DNA of 43,344 nt from Bacillota bacterium (GCA_023388515.1 JAEWGD010000002.1:1-43344); one strand, 5' to 3'; shown: positions 23,682 through 33,090, counted from the stretch's first letter. Numbers and translations are program-made. Notes: generated from the sequence alone by a model not told the origin.

Positions 23682-26600
23682 TGTAAATGGTATTTTTACA
23701 GAAGCGATGCTTGAAGAAGCAGCTATCGAAATATTAGAAAGTCTTGGCTACGATTATGCCTTCGGTCCAGACATCTCTTTAGGTGGGGATTATGAGGAGC
23801 GAAAAGATTATCGTGAGGTGATCCTTTCATCTAGGGTGAAAGACGCACTCTTTAAGATCAATCGAGATCTGCCAAGTGAAGCGCTAGAGGAAGCCTATCG
23901 TCAACTGATTACATTCAATAGCCCCATGCTGGAAGAAAACAACCGCTATTTTCATCAGTTAATGACAGAAGGGATAGAGGTATCCTTTAATGAAGGTGGG
24001 CACATTCGCACCAAAAGAGCCTATATCATAGACTTTGAAAATATGAGTAATAATGAGTTCGTGGTCGTCAATCAATTTACCATTATTGAAAATGAAGAGA
24101 GAAGACCGGATCTCATTGTTTTTGTAAATGGTCTACCTCTTGTGGTTATAGAATTAAAGTCAGCCAGTGATGAAAATGTGGGGATTGATGGTGCCTTCAA
24201 TCAGATACAAACTTATAAAAGAGACATTCCATCACTATTTAACTATAACGCTTTTTGTATCATCTCTGATGGGATCAATGCCAAAGCAGGAACCATTACT
24301 TCCAATGAAGAGTGGTTTATGAATTGGAGAACCGCTGACGGAGAGAATATCGCACCTTTATCCCAACCTCAATATGAAGTACTGCTAAATGGTATGTTCC
24401 AAAAGGAAAGATTACTGGATATCATTCAAAACTTTATTCTTTTCCAGGAGTCTAAAGAACCGGACAAGGATATCGATGGGAAGAAAATAGGGGATAAAAA
24501 ATCCATCATTAAAATTCTAGCAGCCTATCATCAGTACTTTGCTGTTAAGAAAGCGATTGAAAAAACAAAAGAAGCGACGAAGGAAGACGGCGATCGAAAG
24601 ATTGGTGTTATTTGGCATACCCAAGGTTCTGGCAAGAGTTTCTCCATGGTGTTCTATACCGGTGGACTTGTGAGAGAACTGAATAATCCAACCATCGTGG
24701 TTATAACTGATAGAAATGACCTGGACGATCAGCTTTTCACAACCTTCTCTAAATCAAAAGATATCCTGCGTCAGACTCCAAAACAAGCAACAGTAAGAAA
24801 ACTTTCAGATAGCCAGAGAACGAATTATGTGGGTGGTAATAGCACTGAGGTTAATGGGCTTTATGACCTTTTAAATGATAGAGAGTCTGGTGGGATTATC
24901 TTCACCACCATTCAAAAGTTCAAACCAGAAGATGGCGAGATGCCAGTACTCACTGATCGTAAGAATGTCATCATCATCGCAGATGAAGCCCACAGAAGCC
25001 AATACGGATTAGAGGCCAAAGTGGATTCTAAAACCGGTGAAGTGAATTATGGTTATGCTAAATACCTAAGAGATGCACTACCTAATGCGTCTTTTATCGG
25101 CTTTACAGGGACACCGATTGATCTTGAAGATCGATCTACTGTAGCCATATTTGGTCATACCATTGATACATATGACATGACCCAGGCGGTAGAAGATGAA
25201 GCAACGGTTCGGATTTATTATGAAAACCGCATTATTAAACTGGAAACAGATGAAGAAGAGCTGACAAAAATTGATGATGAGTTTGAAGAGATCACAGAAG
25301 GTCAGGAAGAATTTGAGAAGGATAAAAACAGAGCCAAATGGTCCAGAATGGAATCCATTGTGGGTTCTCCAAACAGAGTCAAAAAGCTTGCTGAAGATAT
25401 AGTAAATCATTACGAAGAAAAAGCAAAGAGCATCGATGGCAAGGCTATGGTTGTCTGCATGAGTCGAAGAATCTGTGTTGAGCTCTATGATGCCATAACA
25501 AAACTGAGACCCGATTGGCACAACGATGATGTTGATAAAGGAAAAATAAAAGTTGTTATGACCGGCAGCGCCGCAGATAATGAAAAGCTACAGAAGCATC
25601 TAGGAGGTAAACAGCGTAGGGATTTATTGGCCAAACGTATGAAGGACAATAGTGACGAACTTAAAATAGTGATAGTTCGTGACATGTGGCTCACTGGATT
25701 TGATGTGCCATCTATGCATACCATGTATATTGACAAGCCAATGAAGGGGCATAACCTGATGCAAGCTATTGCAAGGGTTAATCGCGTCTTTAAAGAGAAA
25801 TCAGGCGGTGTAGTGGTTGACTATATCGGGATTTTAGAAAGTTTAAAGAGCGCCTTAAAACAATACACCAATACGGATCGTCAGAATACTGGTATTGATA
25901 CGGATGTTGCTGTTGCTGTTATGCTTGAAAAACTGGAAATATTAAGAGACATGATGCATGGCTATGATTACTCAAAATATATGGGCAACTCTCAAGTGGA
26001 AAGAATTAGAACTATTGTAGGTGGTATGGACTTCATTCTCGGAAAGAAAGAAGAAGAACAAAAGGAATTTAAAAAGACAGCTCTTGAATTAGGAAAGGCT
26101 CATGCACTATGTGCTGCAACTGATAAAGGGAAAGAAAAGGCTCTTGAAATCAGCTATTTTAAAGCAGTTAAAGCCAGCCTTGTCAAGCTAAAGGAAAAGG
26201 ACAAAACGCCACTATCAAAAAGAGAAATTGAAGCAAGACTTCATCAAATGCTGGAACGCTCCATCATCTCAGAAGATGTTATTGATGTATTTGATGCCAT
26301 GGGAATCAAAAGGCCGGAGATCTCAATCCTTTCTGAAGAGTTCTTAAAAGAAGTTCAGGGAATGAAGCAGAAGAACTTAGCTGTAGAAATGCTTAAGAAA
26401 TTATTAGAAGGCAACATCAAAGCTATGGAAAAGAGAAACCTCGTGAAATCAGAGAAGTTCTCTGAAAGGCTGACAAAGGCTCTAAACAAGTATCGAAACC
26501 AAGCACTTACAAATGCTGAAGTGATTGAAGAACTTATTCGAATGGCCCATGACATTAAAAAGATGCGTGAGGAAGAGGCTGAACTGGGTCTAAGCGACGA

Positions 26601-26946
26601 TGAAATTGCTTTTTATGATGCACTGACAGCGGATGATATCGTTAAAGAACTCATGGAAGATGAAACGCTTAAGAAAATCGCTCATGAATTAACTTTGGCT
26701 ATAAGAAATAATATCACCATTGATTGGAGCGTTCGAAAAAGTGCAAGAGCGAGCATGAGACGTGTAATTAAGAGGCTTCTTAGCAAGTATGACTATCCAC
26801 CAGATCAAGCATTAAAAGCGATGAATATTGTCATGAGGCAAGCAGAGAAAATGGCTGGAAATGTTTATGAAGAAGTTATCTGGTCCGACAGAGTTGCAGA
26901 AGAGCCTGGGAAATTCACAACGGTTGATGAAAGGAATGAAGAATAA
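23674..26946 (+). CDS. hsdR: Type I restriction endonuclease subunit HsdR
   Basis: A 1090-residue restriction and translocation subunit. The N-terminal PD-(D/E)XK nuclease shows RRPDLIVF followed by VVIELKSASDE (about residues 143-165). The helicase core has Walker A HTQGSGKSF (about 316), DEAH box IADEAHRS (about 435), motif III-like FIGFTGTP, and the C-terminal RecA motif QAIARVNRVF. A helical C-terminal region contacts HsdM. It cleaves unmethylated DNA after ATP-driven translocation. GGGAGGTGGTAGTG precedes the ATG at 23674. Its stop overlaps the YdbC-like gene by one base. Confidence 0.95.
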   Translation: MSSVNGIFTEAMLEEAAIEILESLGYDYAFGPDISLGGDYEERKDYREVILSSRVKDALFKINRDLPSEALEEAYRQLITFNSPMLEENNRYFHQLMTEGIEVSFNEGGHIRTKRAYIIDFENMSNNEFVVVNQFTIIENEERRPDLIVFVNGLPLVVIELKSASDENVGIDGAFNQIQTYKRDIPSLFNYNAFCIISDGINAKAGTITSNEEWFMNWRTADGENIAPLSQPQYEVLLNGMFQKERLLDIIQNFILFQESKEPDKDIDGKKIGDKKSIIKILAAYHQYFAVKKAIEKTKEATKEDGDRKIGVIWHTQGSGKSFSMVFYTGGLVRELNNPTIVVITDRNDLDDQLFTTFSKSKDILRQTPKQATVRKLSDSQRTNYVGGNSTEVNGLYDLLNDRESGGIIFTTIQKFKPEDGEMPVLTDRKNVIIIADEAHRSQYGLEAKVDSKTGEVNYGYAKYLRDALPNASFIGFTGTPIDLEDRSTVAIFGHTIDTYDMTQAVEDEATVRIYYENRIIKLETDEEELTKIDDEFEEITEGQEEFEKDKNRAKWSRMESIVGSPNRVKKLAEDIVNHYEEKAKSIDGKAMVVCMSRRICVELYDAITKLRPDWHNDDVDKGKIKVVMTGSAADNEKLQKHLGGKQRRDLLAKRMKDNSDELKIVIVRDMWLTGFDVPSMHTMYIDKPMKGHNLMQAIARVNRVFKEKSGGVVVDYIGILESLKSALKQYTNTDRQNTGIDTDVAVAVMLEKLEILRDMMHGYDYSKYMGNSQVERIRTIVGGMDFILGKKEEEQKEFKKTALELGKAHALCAATDKGKEKALEISYFKAVKASLVKLKEKDKTPLSKREIEARLHQMLERSIISEDVIDVFDAMGIKRPEISILSEEFLKEVQGMKQKNLAVEMLKKLLEGNIKAMEKRNLVKSEKFSERLTKALNKYRNQALTNAEVIEELIRMAHDIKKMREEEAELGLSDDEIAFYDALTADDIVKELMEDETLKKIAHELTLAIRNNITIDWSVRKSARASMRRVIKRLLSKYDYPPDQALKAMNIVMRQAEKMAGNVYEEVIWSDRVAEEPGKFTTVDERNEE

Positions 26947-27167
26947 TGGCAGAAATAAAATATGAAATCAAAGAAACCGTGGCTACACTTTCAGAAAACA
27001 ATAAAGGTTGGTCAAAGGAGCTGAATTTAATCAGCTGGAATGACAGGGAACCTAAATATGACATCAGAGATTGGGCACCTGAACATGAGAAGATGGGCAA
27101 AGGTGTAACCTTAAGCGTAGAAGAACTTAAAAAGCTTAGGGAGATACTGAATGAAATGGAACTTTAG
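26946..27167 (+). CDS. YdbC-family PC4-like single-stranded DNA-binding protein
   Basis: A 73-residue protein (EIKETVATLSENNKGWSKEL, then LISWNDREPKYDIRDWAPEH) that matches the YdbC family, prokaryotic relatives of the PC4 coactivator fold, which bind single-stranded DNA as dimers. Its start overlaps the hsdR stop, making it the last gene of the type I R-M operon. A role at the unwound DNA made by HsdR is an attractive guess, but the family is also common outside R-M loci. Confidence 0.8.
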   Translation: MAEIKYEIKETVATLSENNKGWSKELNLISWNDREPKYDIRDWAPEHEKMGKGVTLSVEELKKLREILNEMEL

Positions 27168-27265
27168 AGTTGGAGGAATGGGGAAATAAACTCTTTTAGG
27201 GATGTCGTAAAATACTGTAAATATGGAAGATACCTTAGAGTACGACAACACTATTATCCAATTCG

Positions 27266-28054
27266 GTGACCCCCACAGCGATTTACGACCTTGAGGCAAA
27301 GATTGATGCCTACACTGTTCTCGATCCGGACGATATTGAGAAGGCAAACGACCTGCTTTACAGCGATAACATTACCTCGAAGGACAAGCAGAAATTAACT
27401 TTCTATTTTAAGAAGGCGAAGAATCTGATTGAGAACTACAGTGTAACAAAACAGCAGGAGATTGTAGCCTTGATGCGGCATTTCGTTAGATTTTACGAAT
27501 TCCTGCTACAGGTTTCTTGCTTTGAAGACGTTGACCTGCACAAAAAATATAATTTTGTTACATACTTGCTTTCCTATATAAACATCAAGCATCCGGGTGG
27601 TGGATATAATCTTGACGGGAAAATTAAGGTTACAAACTTCATCCAAAAAAAGGACGAAGAACATAAGAAATCAGAGCTTGTAGCTCAACCGGTTATGAAA
27701 TTGCCCACAGCAGAAAGCTTTGGATTGACCGAGGCAAAAGAGGAACGGCTTTCACAAATAATCGCCGAAATCAACAGCCGCACGGGAAAATCCTACGACA
27801 ATGATGTTGCGGTAAAAGCAATGTTGCAAATCAGAGACATCCTGCTCAAGTCGGAAAAGTTGAAAACCAGCGCACTGAATAACACAGTCAATGATTTCGA
27901 GTTTTCCTATTTTGACGATATCGATGATGCACTTATCGAGGGGCTCTCACAGAATCAGGACTTTTTCTCGCTGCTTTTGAGCAACGATGAAATAAAGCGG
28001 CAGGTGCTTGGGATTTTCACCGATGAAATATACAAGAGCCTGCGTAATGCATAA
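27266..28054 (+). pseudogene. C-terminal remnant of a second, different HsdR
   Basis: A 262-residue frame that starts in mid-protein (TPTAIYDLEAKIDAYTVLDP; MRHFVRFYEFLLQVSCFEDV; DLHKKYNFVTYLL). This is the C-terminal region of an HsdR type different from the intact one upstream; the nuclease and both helicase domains are missing. The opening GTG has no ribosome site. Base composition changes here to a visibly higher G+C, continuing through mcrBC, so the remnant entered together with mcrBC. It lies 11 bases before mcrB. It may survive because it still provides coupling, or simply as scar. Confidence 0.7.
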
Positions 28055-28065
28055 GGAGGGATACC

Positions 28066-30897
28066 ATGTTTGAAAAATTTCGTCTGCAAGATGCCCTTGT
28101 GAAATACAAGCAGAACTTCGTTTCAATCCAATGGGGAAACGAGAAATACAAATGGGAAGCTGTCAAGTTCTTTCAGGACAATTGGGATGTGAATGCAGCG
28201 GACTTTGCTGCCATGCTGACTATCTCCCTGTCAAAAACATATAATCTGCTCGCGTCTATGAACAACTTTCCAGCGCGAATGATTGAGAAATTTGCGGAAA
28301 CGGCTCCTGAAGAAGTTCGGGCGATGTTCATTGCCCTGTTTGACGAAAGCAAGGACGTAGTTTCCAGAATTACAGATTTTAAAGACCAATCATCCATTCT
28401 TCTCGAAAAGTATGGCAACGGCGCGGGGCAGCATTATCAGTACGAAAACGCCGTCAGCACTTACTTATGGCTGCGTTATCCCGACAAATACTACATTTAT
28501 AAATACGGCGAGATAAAAACCGCTGCAGATGAACTTGGCAGCGATTATAGATTCAAGAAAGGCGCTTATGCGGACAATCTGCGCAATTTCTATAGCTTTT
28601 ATGATGAGCTGTGTGTGGAAATCAAGAAGGATGAAGAACTCGTAAGTCTTCTCAAATCCCAGCTTACGGACGATTGCTATCCAGACCCGGAATATAGAAC
28701 GCTTACAATCGATGTCGGCTTTTACATCAGCCGCTACTTTTCGCAGAAGGAATCCGTAGCCACTGACGACTGGTTCCCGACAGATTACACGCCGAACATT
28801 TCTGTCGATGAGTGGGTTGAACTTCTTAATGCCCCCGATGTATTTACGACTGGAAGCCTTGAAATCATGAAGCGCATGAAGGACTACGGCGGGCAGGCTA
28901 CTTGTACTCAGCTCTCCATCAAATACGGTGAAACGAAGAATTTCTATAATAGTGGTTCTTCTGCTTTGGCGCGTCGTATTGCTGAAAAAACCGGCTGCCC
29001 TGTAATGGATAGAGATGAAGAAAACTCCCGCTGGTGGCCGATTCTGTATTTTGGACGCAATGCGGGTAAAGATGACTCTGGCAGCTATACATGGAAACTA
29101 CGAGATGAGTTATCGGCCGCCATTGATAAAGTCGATATGTCTGAGGTTTCGCTTTATGCTGATGCATCTCCTTCAATTTGGAAAATAAGCCATGGAACTG
29201 AAAGCACCGGCATTTCAGATGAAAACAAGCAGATATTTATGGATCGCGGCGTTATTGTGGTACATAGTACAACCAAGGCAAAAGCCACGTCAAAAGTGTC
29301 CCAGGGTGAGTCATTTACCTATTCCATGAAAATGGGCGATTATTTTTACTTGTGCTATGGCAGCAGAATTCAACTTTTAGGGCAAATCACAAGCAACGAT
29401 GCTGTGGAAAATCCAGAAATGAAGGATGGCTGGTATGAACGTCCATACCGAGTTGTCGCCATGCCAAAAATCAATGATTCCTATGATGGTGTAAAAAAGT
29501 GGTGGACGCCTAATGATAACTCCACTTGCATAAAGGTTGATGACAAGCCATTGTTTGAGGAATTAATTCTCAAACCGTATTTTGGCTTGACAGTTGCACA
29601 GCTTCTTGGCGATACCAATGAGCAGCACGGTTATTGGTGGTTAAATGCAAATCCGAAAATTTGGAGTTTTTCGGACATTGCTGTCGGAGAAGTTCAGTCA
29701 TATACACTCTATAATGACAATGGCAACAAACGCCGCATTTTCCAAAATTTCTTGGATGCAAAAGCCGGTGACATGATAATCGGCTATGAATCGAACCCTG
29801 TTAAACAGATTGTTGCGATTGGCAAGGTCAGTGCGGAACAAGATGGTGAAAAAATTTATTTTGAAAAAACCGAGGGGCTTTCCTCGCCGATCGATTATCA
29901 AACGCTGAAAAGCTGTTCCGAGCTGGAGAGAATGGAATATTTCAGCAATCCACAAGGCAGCTTATTTAAGCTGACAAAGGGCGAGTACGATTTTATCGTC
30001 GATATGATTCGAGATGAGAACCCGCTTGCTCAAGAAGAAAAAGCAAAAGAGTATGATAAGACGGACTTTCTTAATGAGGTTTACATGACAGAGAGCCGCT
30101 ACGATATGCTGCTTTCTGTCATGAAAAACAAAAAGAACATCATTCTGCAGGGCGCACCCGGTGTCGGGAAAACTTTCGCAGCAAAGCGCCTTGCATACTC
30201 GATGATCGGAGAAATGGATGAAAGCCGCATTGAATTCGTCCAGTTCCACCAGAATTACTCTTACGAAGATTTCATGATGGGCTATAAACCTGTAAATGAT
30301 GGTTTTGAGTTGAAATACGGTATCTTTTATCGTTTTTGCCAAAAAGCTGCAAACCAGCCAGACAAAGATTTCTTCTTTATCATTGATGAAATTAATCGGG
30401 GTAATATGAGTAAAATCTTCGGTGAGCTGCTCATGCTGATTGAGCGCGATTACCGTGGTACGAAGACAACACTCGCCTATAACGGCTTGGCATTCACGGT
30501 GCCCAAGAACATATACATTATCGGTATGATGAATACCGCCGACCGCAGTCTTGCCATGATTGATTATGCGCTTCGCCGCCGCTTCAGCTTCTTTGAAATC
30601 GAACCGGGCTTTGATTCCGATGGCTTTGTCAAATACCAAAACTCCTTGAAAAACGAAACATTTAATGAGCTTATTAATAAGGTACAAGAACTCAACAAGG
30701 AAATCTCACTTGATAAATCTTTGGGGAAAGGGTTCTGTATTGGACACAGCTATTTCTGCGGACAAGTTTCTTGCTCGGACGAATGGATGCACTCGATTGT
30801 TGACTATGATATTCTACCGATGCTGAGTGAGTATTGGTTTGACGACAGCGGAAAGTTGCAGCGTTGGGAGAACATTTTGCGTGGTGTATTTCAATGA
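28066..30897 (+). CDS. mcrB: McrB-like AAA+ GTPase with EVE reader domain
   Basis: A 943-residue protein, about twice E. coli McrB. The C-terminal third is the McrB motor: Walker A LQGAPGVGKTFAAKR (about 693), Walker B FFFIIDEINRGNMSKIF (about 768), and MNTADRSLAMIDYALRRRFSF (about 820). An EVE domain (YWWLNANPKIWSF, about 521-630) sits before it; EVE domains read modified bases in DNA. Residues about 390-480 (VIVVHSTTKAKATSKV, GDYFYLCYG) look like a second small reader-like fold. The first 370 residues are helical and unassigned. With McrC it should restrict modified DNA. AAGGAGGGATACC precedes the start; mcrC overlaps by 4 bases. Confidence 0.92.
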   Translation: MFEKFRLQDALVKYKQNFVSIQWGNEKYKWEAVKFFQDNWDVNAADFAAMLTISLSKTYNLLASMNNFPARMIEKFAETAPEEVRAMFIALFDESKDVVSRITDFKDQSSILLEKYGNGAGQHYQYENAVSTYLWLRYPDKYYIYKYGEIKTAADELGSDYRFKKGAYADNLRNFYSFYDELCVEIKKDEELVSLLKSQLTDDCYPDPEYRTLTIDVGFYISRYFSQKESVATDDWFPTDYTPNISVDEWVELLNAPDVFTTGSLEIMKRMKDYGGQATCTQLSIKYGETKNFYNSGSSALARRIAEKTGCPVMDRDEENSRWWPILYFGRNAGKDDSGSYTWKLRDELSAAIDKVDMSEVSLYADASPSIWKISHGTESTGISDENKQIFMDRGVIVVHSTTKAKATSKVSQGESFTYSMKMGDYFYLCYGSRIQLLGQITSNDAVENPEMKDGWYERPYRVVAMPKINDSYDGVKKWWTPNDNSTCIKVDDKPLFEELILKPYFGLTVAQLLGDTNEQHGYWWLNANPKIWSFSDIAVGEVQSYTLYNDNGNKRRIFQNFLDAKAGDMIIGYESNPVKQIVAIGKVSAEQDGEKIYFEKTEGLSSPIDYQTLKSCSELERMEYFSNPQGSLFKLTKGEYDFIVDMIRDENPLAQEEKAKEYDKTDFLNEVYMTESRYDMLLSVMKNKKNIILQGAPGVGKTFAAKRLAYSMIGEMDESRIEFVQFHQNYSYEDFMMGYKPVNDGFELKYGIFYRFCQKAANQPDKDFFFIIDEINRGNMSKIFGELLMLIERDYRGTKTTLAYNGLAFTVPKNIYIIGMMNTADRSLAMIDYALRRRFSFFEIEPGFDSDGFVKYQNSLKNETFNELINKVQELNKEISLDKSLGKGFCIGHSYFCGQVSCSDEWMHSIVDYDILPMLSEYWFDDSGKLQRWENILRGVFQ

Positions 30898-31955
30898 TTA
30901 AGAACAAGAGCATTTTTATAAAAAACATATACTATATGCTCTCTTATGCCTTTACGACATTGAACCAATCTAATTTTGAAGATGTGGCGACTGAGGAATT
31001 TGAGAATATGCATAACCTCTTTGCTGCAATTCTCGCAAAAGGCATTGGCCAACAGTTGAAGCAAGGTTTGTACCGAGAGTATTTGAACAAAAGAGAGAAT
31101 ATGGCGGTCATGCGGGGGAAAATCGATATGTCTGGCACTATCAAGAACAAGATTGCACGGCAGCAAATTCTCTCTTGCGAGTACGATGACCTGTCGGAAA
31201 ACAATCTTCTGAATCAAATCTTGAAGACCACGGTTATGATTTTACTCCGTCATACAAAAGTCGATGCAGAGTATAAGAACGCGCTCAAAAAAGAAATGCT
31301 ATTTTTCTCAAATGTTGATACCATAGAACCAGCATCAATCCGATGGTCGTCAATTCGTTTCCAACGAAATAATCAGACTTATCGTATGCTCGTCAGTATC
31401 TGTCAGCTTATTCTGGAAGGAATGCTATTGACAACGGAACAGGGCGAATACAAGCTGGCTTCTTTTGTTGATGAGCAGAGGATGTGCCGTTTATATGAGA
31501 AGTTTATATTGGAATACTACAGCAAGAAGTTTCCTGCATTAAGTGTGAGCGCATCACAGATTCCGTGGGCCTTGGATGACGGCATTGGTACGATGCTTCC
31601 CATGATGCAGAGTGACATTACACTTTCACACGGAAACGAAGTGCTTATTATTGACGCAAAGTATTATTCTCATACCACGCAGGTGCAATATGATGTGCAT
31701 ACGCTTCATTCCGGCAACCTGTATCAAATATTTACCTATGTAAAGAACAAAGACTCCCAATTTGGAGAGAAACCGCATAAGGTATCGGGAATGCTCCTGT
31801 ATGCACGTACAGATGAAACCATTCAGCCAGACAATGAATATCAGATGAGCGGTAATAAAATCAGTGTAAGAACGCTCGACTTGAATTGCGAGTTTCCTAT
31901 TATTGCGGCACAGCTAAATAAAATAGCGGAGGATCAATTCGGCATTACTGCATAG
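30894..31955 (+). CDS. mcrC: McrC-like endonuclease subunit of the McrBC system
   Basis: A 353-residue protein with the McrC layout. The N-terminal half binds McrB (SIFIKNIYYMLSYAF start, VMRGKIDMSGTIK), and a PD-(D/E)XK nuclease follows with Asp in QSDITLSHGNEV and the Asp-x-Lys pair in LIIDAKYYS (about residues 240-260). It cuts DNA when activated by the McrB ring. The ATG overlaps the mcrB stop (ATGA), so translation is coupled. The catalytic residues look intact. Confidence 0.92.
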   Translation: MIKNKSIFIKNIYYMLSYAFTTLNQSNFEDVATEEFENMHNLFAAILAKGIGQQLKQGLYREYLNKRENMAVMRGKIDMSGTIKNKIARQQILSCEYDDLSENNLLNQILKTTVMILLRHTKVDAEYKNALKKEMLFFSNVDTIEPASIRWSSIRFQRNNQTYRMLVSICQLILEGMLLTTEQGEYKLASFVDEQRMCRLYEKFILEYYSKKFPALSVSASQIPWALDDGIGTMLPMMQSDITLSHGNEVLIIDAKYYSHTTQVQYDVHTLHSGNLYQIFTYVKNKDSQFGEKPHKVSGMLLYARTDETIQPDNEYQMSGNKISVRTLDLNCEFPIIAAQLNKIAEDQFGITA

Positions 31956-31987
31956 AGAGATTTGATAGCAGGAGGAGGAAAAGAAAA

Positions 31988-32292
31988 ATGATTACAGATA
32001 AGCAGTTTTATGATGCCTTTACAGCTGCTGGTGGGTGGTTTTTTTAACGCAGTTTGAATTAATCAGATCATGGGCAGGAAGCAAAGCCGAGCTTGTGGAC
32101 TTGATTTACAGTAAGGGCTTTGATGCAAAAAGGACCGGGAGCAATACAAGAGTATCAAGTTCTGTAAGGATTATTGACGCTGGCCGAGGAAAAGAAGCTT
32201 TGATGAAAATCAGAGACTCAAAAACCATAAATAGAGAACATCCTGATGCGGAACGTATGGCAAGCGAATTACTGTCAAAGTATTTCTGCTAA
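31988..32292 (+). pseudogene. Small conserved protein after mcrC, broken by one-base frameshift
   Basis: The start ATG after AGGAGGAGGAAAAG gives MITDKQFYDAFTAAGGWFF and then stops in a run of seven Ts. One extra T would join it to the following frame, which reads LTQFELIRSWAGSKAELVDL through ASELLSKYFC, for a protein of about 101 residues. So a single T is missing in the homopolymer (mutation or sequencing error). The family is unknown to me; the Ser/Arg-rich middle suggests nucleic acid contact. It follows mcrC by 32 bases and may be an accessory of the McrBC locus. Confidence 0.6.
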
Positions 32293-32369
32293 GCTTTTAA
32301 TTTCGCTTGTATTTTTTTTATTTCTTTCACAGCCGCTTATGATTGATATACATATAAAGGGGTACAGCT

Positions 32370-32684
32370 ATGGGATCAATTGAAAATAAATTCAATGAAG
32401 ATATGAAGAATATTTACTTCTCAGCAAAAAGAGAAATTAACTACGCTGCAACACGGTTTATGCAATTAGTGTCTCAAAAGGGAGGCCTATTGGCGGCTAA
32501 ACAACTCATAGTAAAAGAGGGCGGCACATATGGCTTTGAAATATTATGGGAGAATAAGCGATTAGATTTATCTGTAGAAGCTCTTGTTTTGAAGCCTGAG
32601 TATGAACCTTTATTTTCTGACGAAGAACGGAAGCTATGCAGGGATCGACTTGAAAAATTCGGATATGATACGACAGCTATATAA
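32370..32684 (+). CDS. Small conserved protein of unknown function at the end of the island
   Basis: A 104-residue protein (FNEDMKNIYFSAKREINYAA, then QKGGLLAAKQLIVKEGGTYG, then EILWENKRLDLSVEALVL). The pattern is familiar from small proteins scattered in bacterial accessory regions, without a known role. The GTYGFEILWENKRLDLSVEA stretch is its most conserved-looking part. ATAAAGGGG precedes the start. It is the last plus-strand gene before the second copy of the repeat block. Confidence 0.65.
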   Translation: MGSIENKFNEDMKNIYFSAKREINYAATRFMQLVSQKGGLLAAKQLIVKEGGTYGFEILWENKRLDLSVEALVLKPEYEPLFSDEERKLCRDRLEKFGYDTTAI

Positions 32685-32699
32685 TCAAAGGTTTTGACT

Positions 32700-32800
32700 T
32701 GTTCCCAAGAACTCACTGAACTACTAATATGCTATGGATATGTTCCCACGCACGGATAACGCCTATAAAAACTATGCTCGACCTGTTCCCTTGCACGGAA
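32700..32800. repeat. Three short TGTTCCC repeats about 42 bp apart
   Basis: TGTTCCC occurs at 32700, 32741 and 32784. The last two extend to TGTTCCC-NNG-CACGGA. Spacers share little. They lie between the island's last gene and the repeat block. Nothing else is seen in this gap apart from the block itself and the terminator near 33.2 kb. Confidence 0.4.
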
Positions 32801-32850
32801 AATCAGCAAAAAACATACCCGACATCAATCTGATGCTATCGTGCCACGTT

Positions 32851-32960
32851 GAGACGGTGGTATTGATGTCAAGGGTTGAGAAGTAAGGGTTTAATAAGAT
32901 AAGTAAATAAAGGCTTTCCGTGATTTGAGGTCTGGTTTTAAGCCAGAAGGATAATCACGG
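32851..32960 (+). ncRNA. Structured repeat block copy 2 (putative RNA element)
   Basis: Same length and order as 19493-19602, about 91% identical. Here the outer stem is the perfect 8-bp CCGTGATT with AATCACGG, the inner stem is TCTGG with CCAGA, and six Ts follow, so it could also end transcription. It lies in a gene-free stretch between convergent operons, which argues against a mere promoter repeat. Confidence 0.5.
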
Positions 32961-33033
32961 TTTTTTGCTTTGAGGGAAGTTATCCAAGATTGGTGAGATT
33001 AAAAAGCCATCAGCAAATGGCGCTGATGACTAT

Positions 33034-33090
33034 GTGAGTTGATAAGATGGTTGGCAAAATAATGGTGAGTTGATAAGATTGCTATTTATC
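33034..33090. repeat. Two tandem repeats with 31-bp period, copy 2
   Basis: GTGAGTTGATAAGAT begins at 33034 and 33065. The second contains TGATAA...TTATCA. The offset from the structured core (74 bases) equals that at the first block, so the whole 240-bp arrangement is conserved. Confidence 0.6.

Noticed and set aside
25078..25521. 147-residue minus-strand frame within hsdR
   Set aside because: Antisense to a complete, motif-rich hsdR; no ribosome site.
29962..30687. 241-residue minus-strand open frame inside mcrB
   Set aside because: It is an antisense shadow of the AAA+ motor region; all motifs are explained by the plus strand.
32039..32045. Programmed frameshift at the T7 run
   Set aside because: A slippery TTTTTTT is present, but I see no clear stimulatory hairpin just downstream, and a one-base loss explains it more simply. 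Kept as a frameshift or error.
32700..32800. Possible small CRISPR array from the TGTTCCC repeats
   Set aside because: The repeats share only 7 to about 16 bases, only three units exist, and no cas gene is near.
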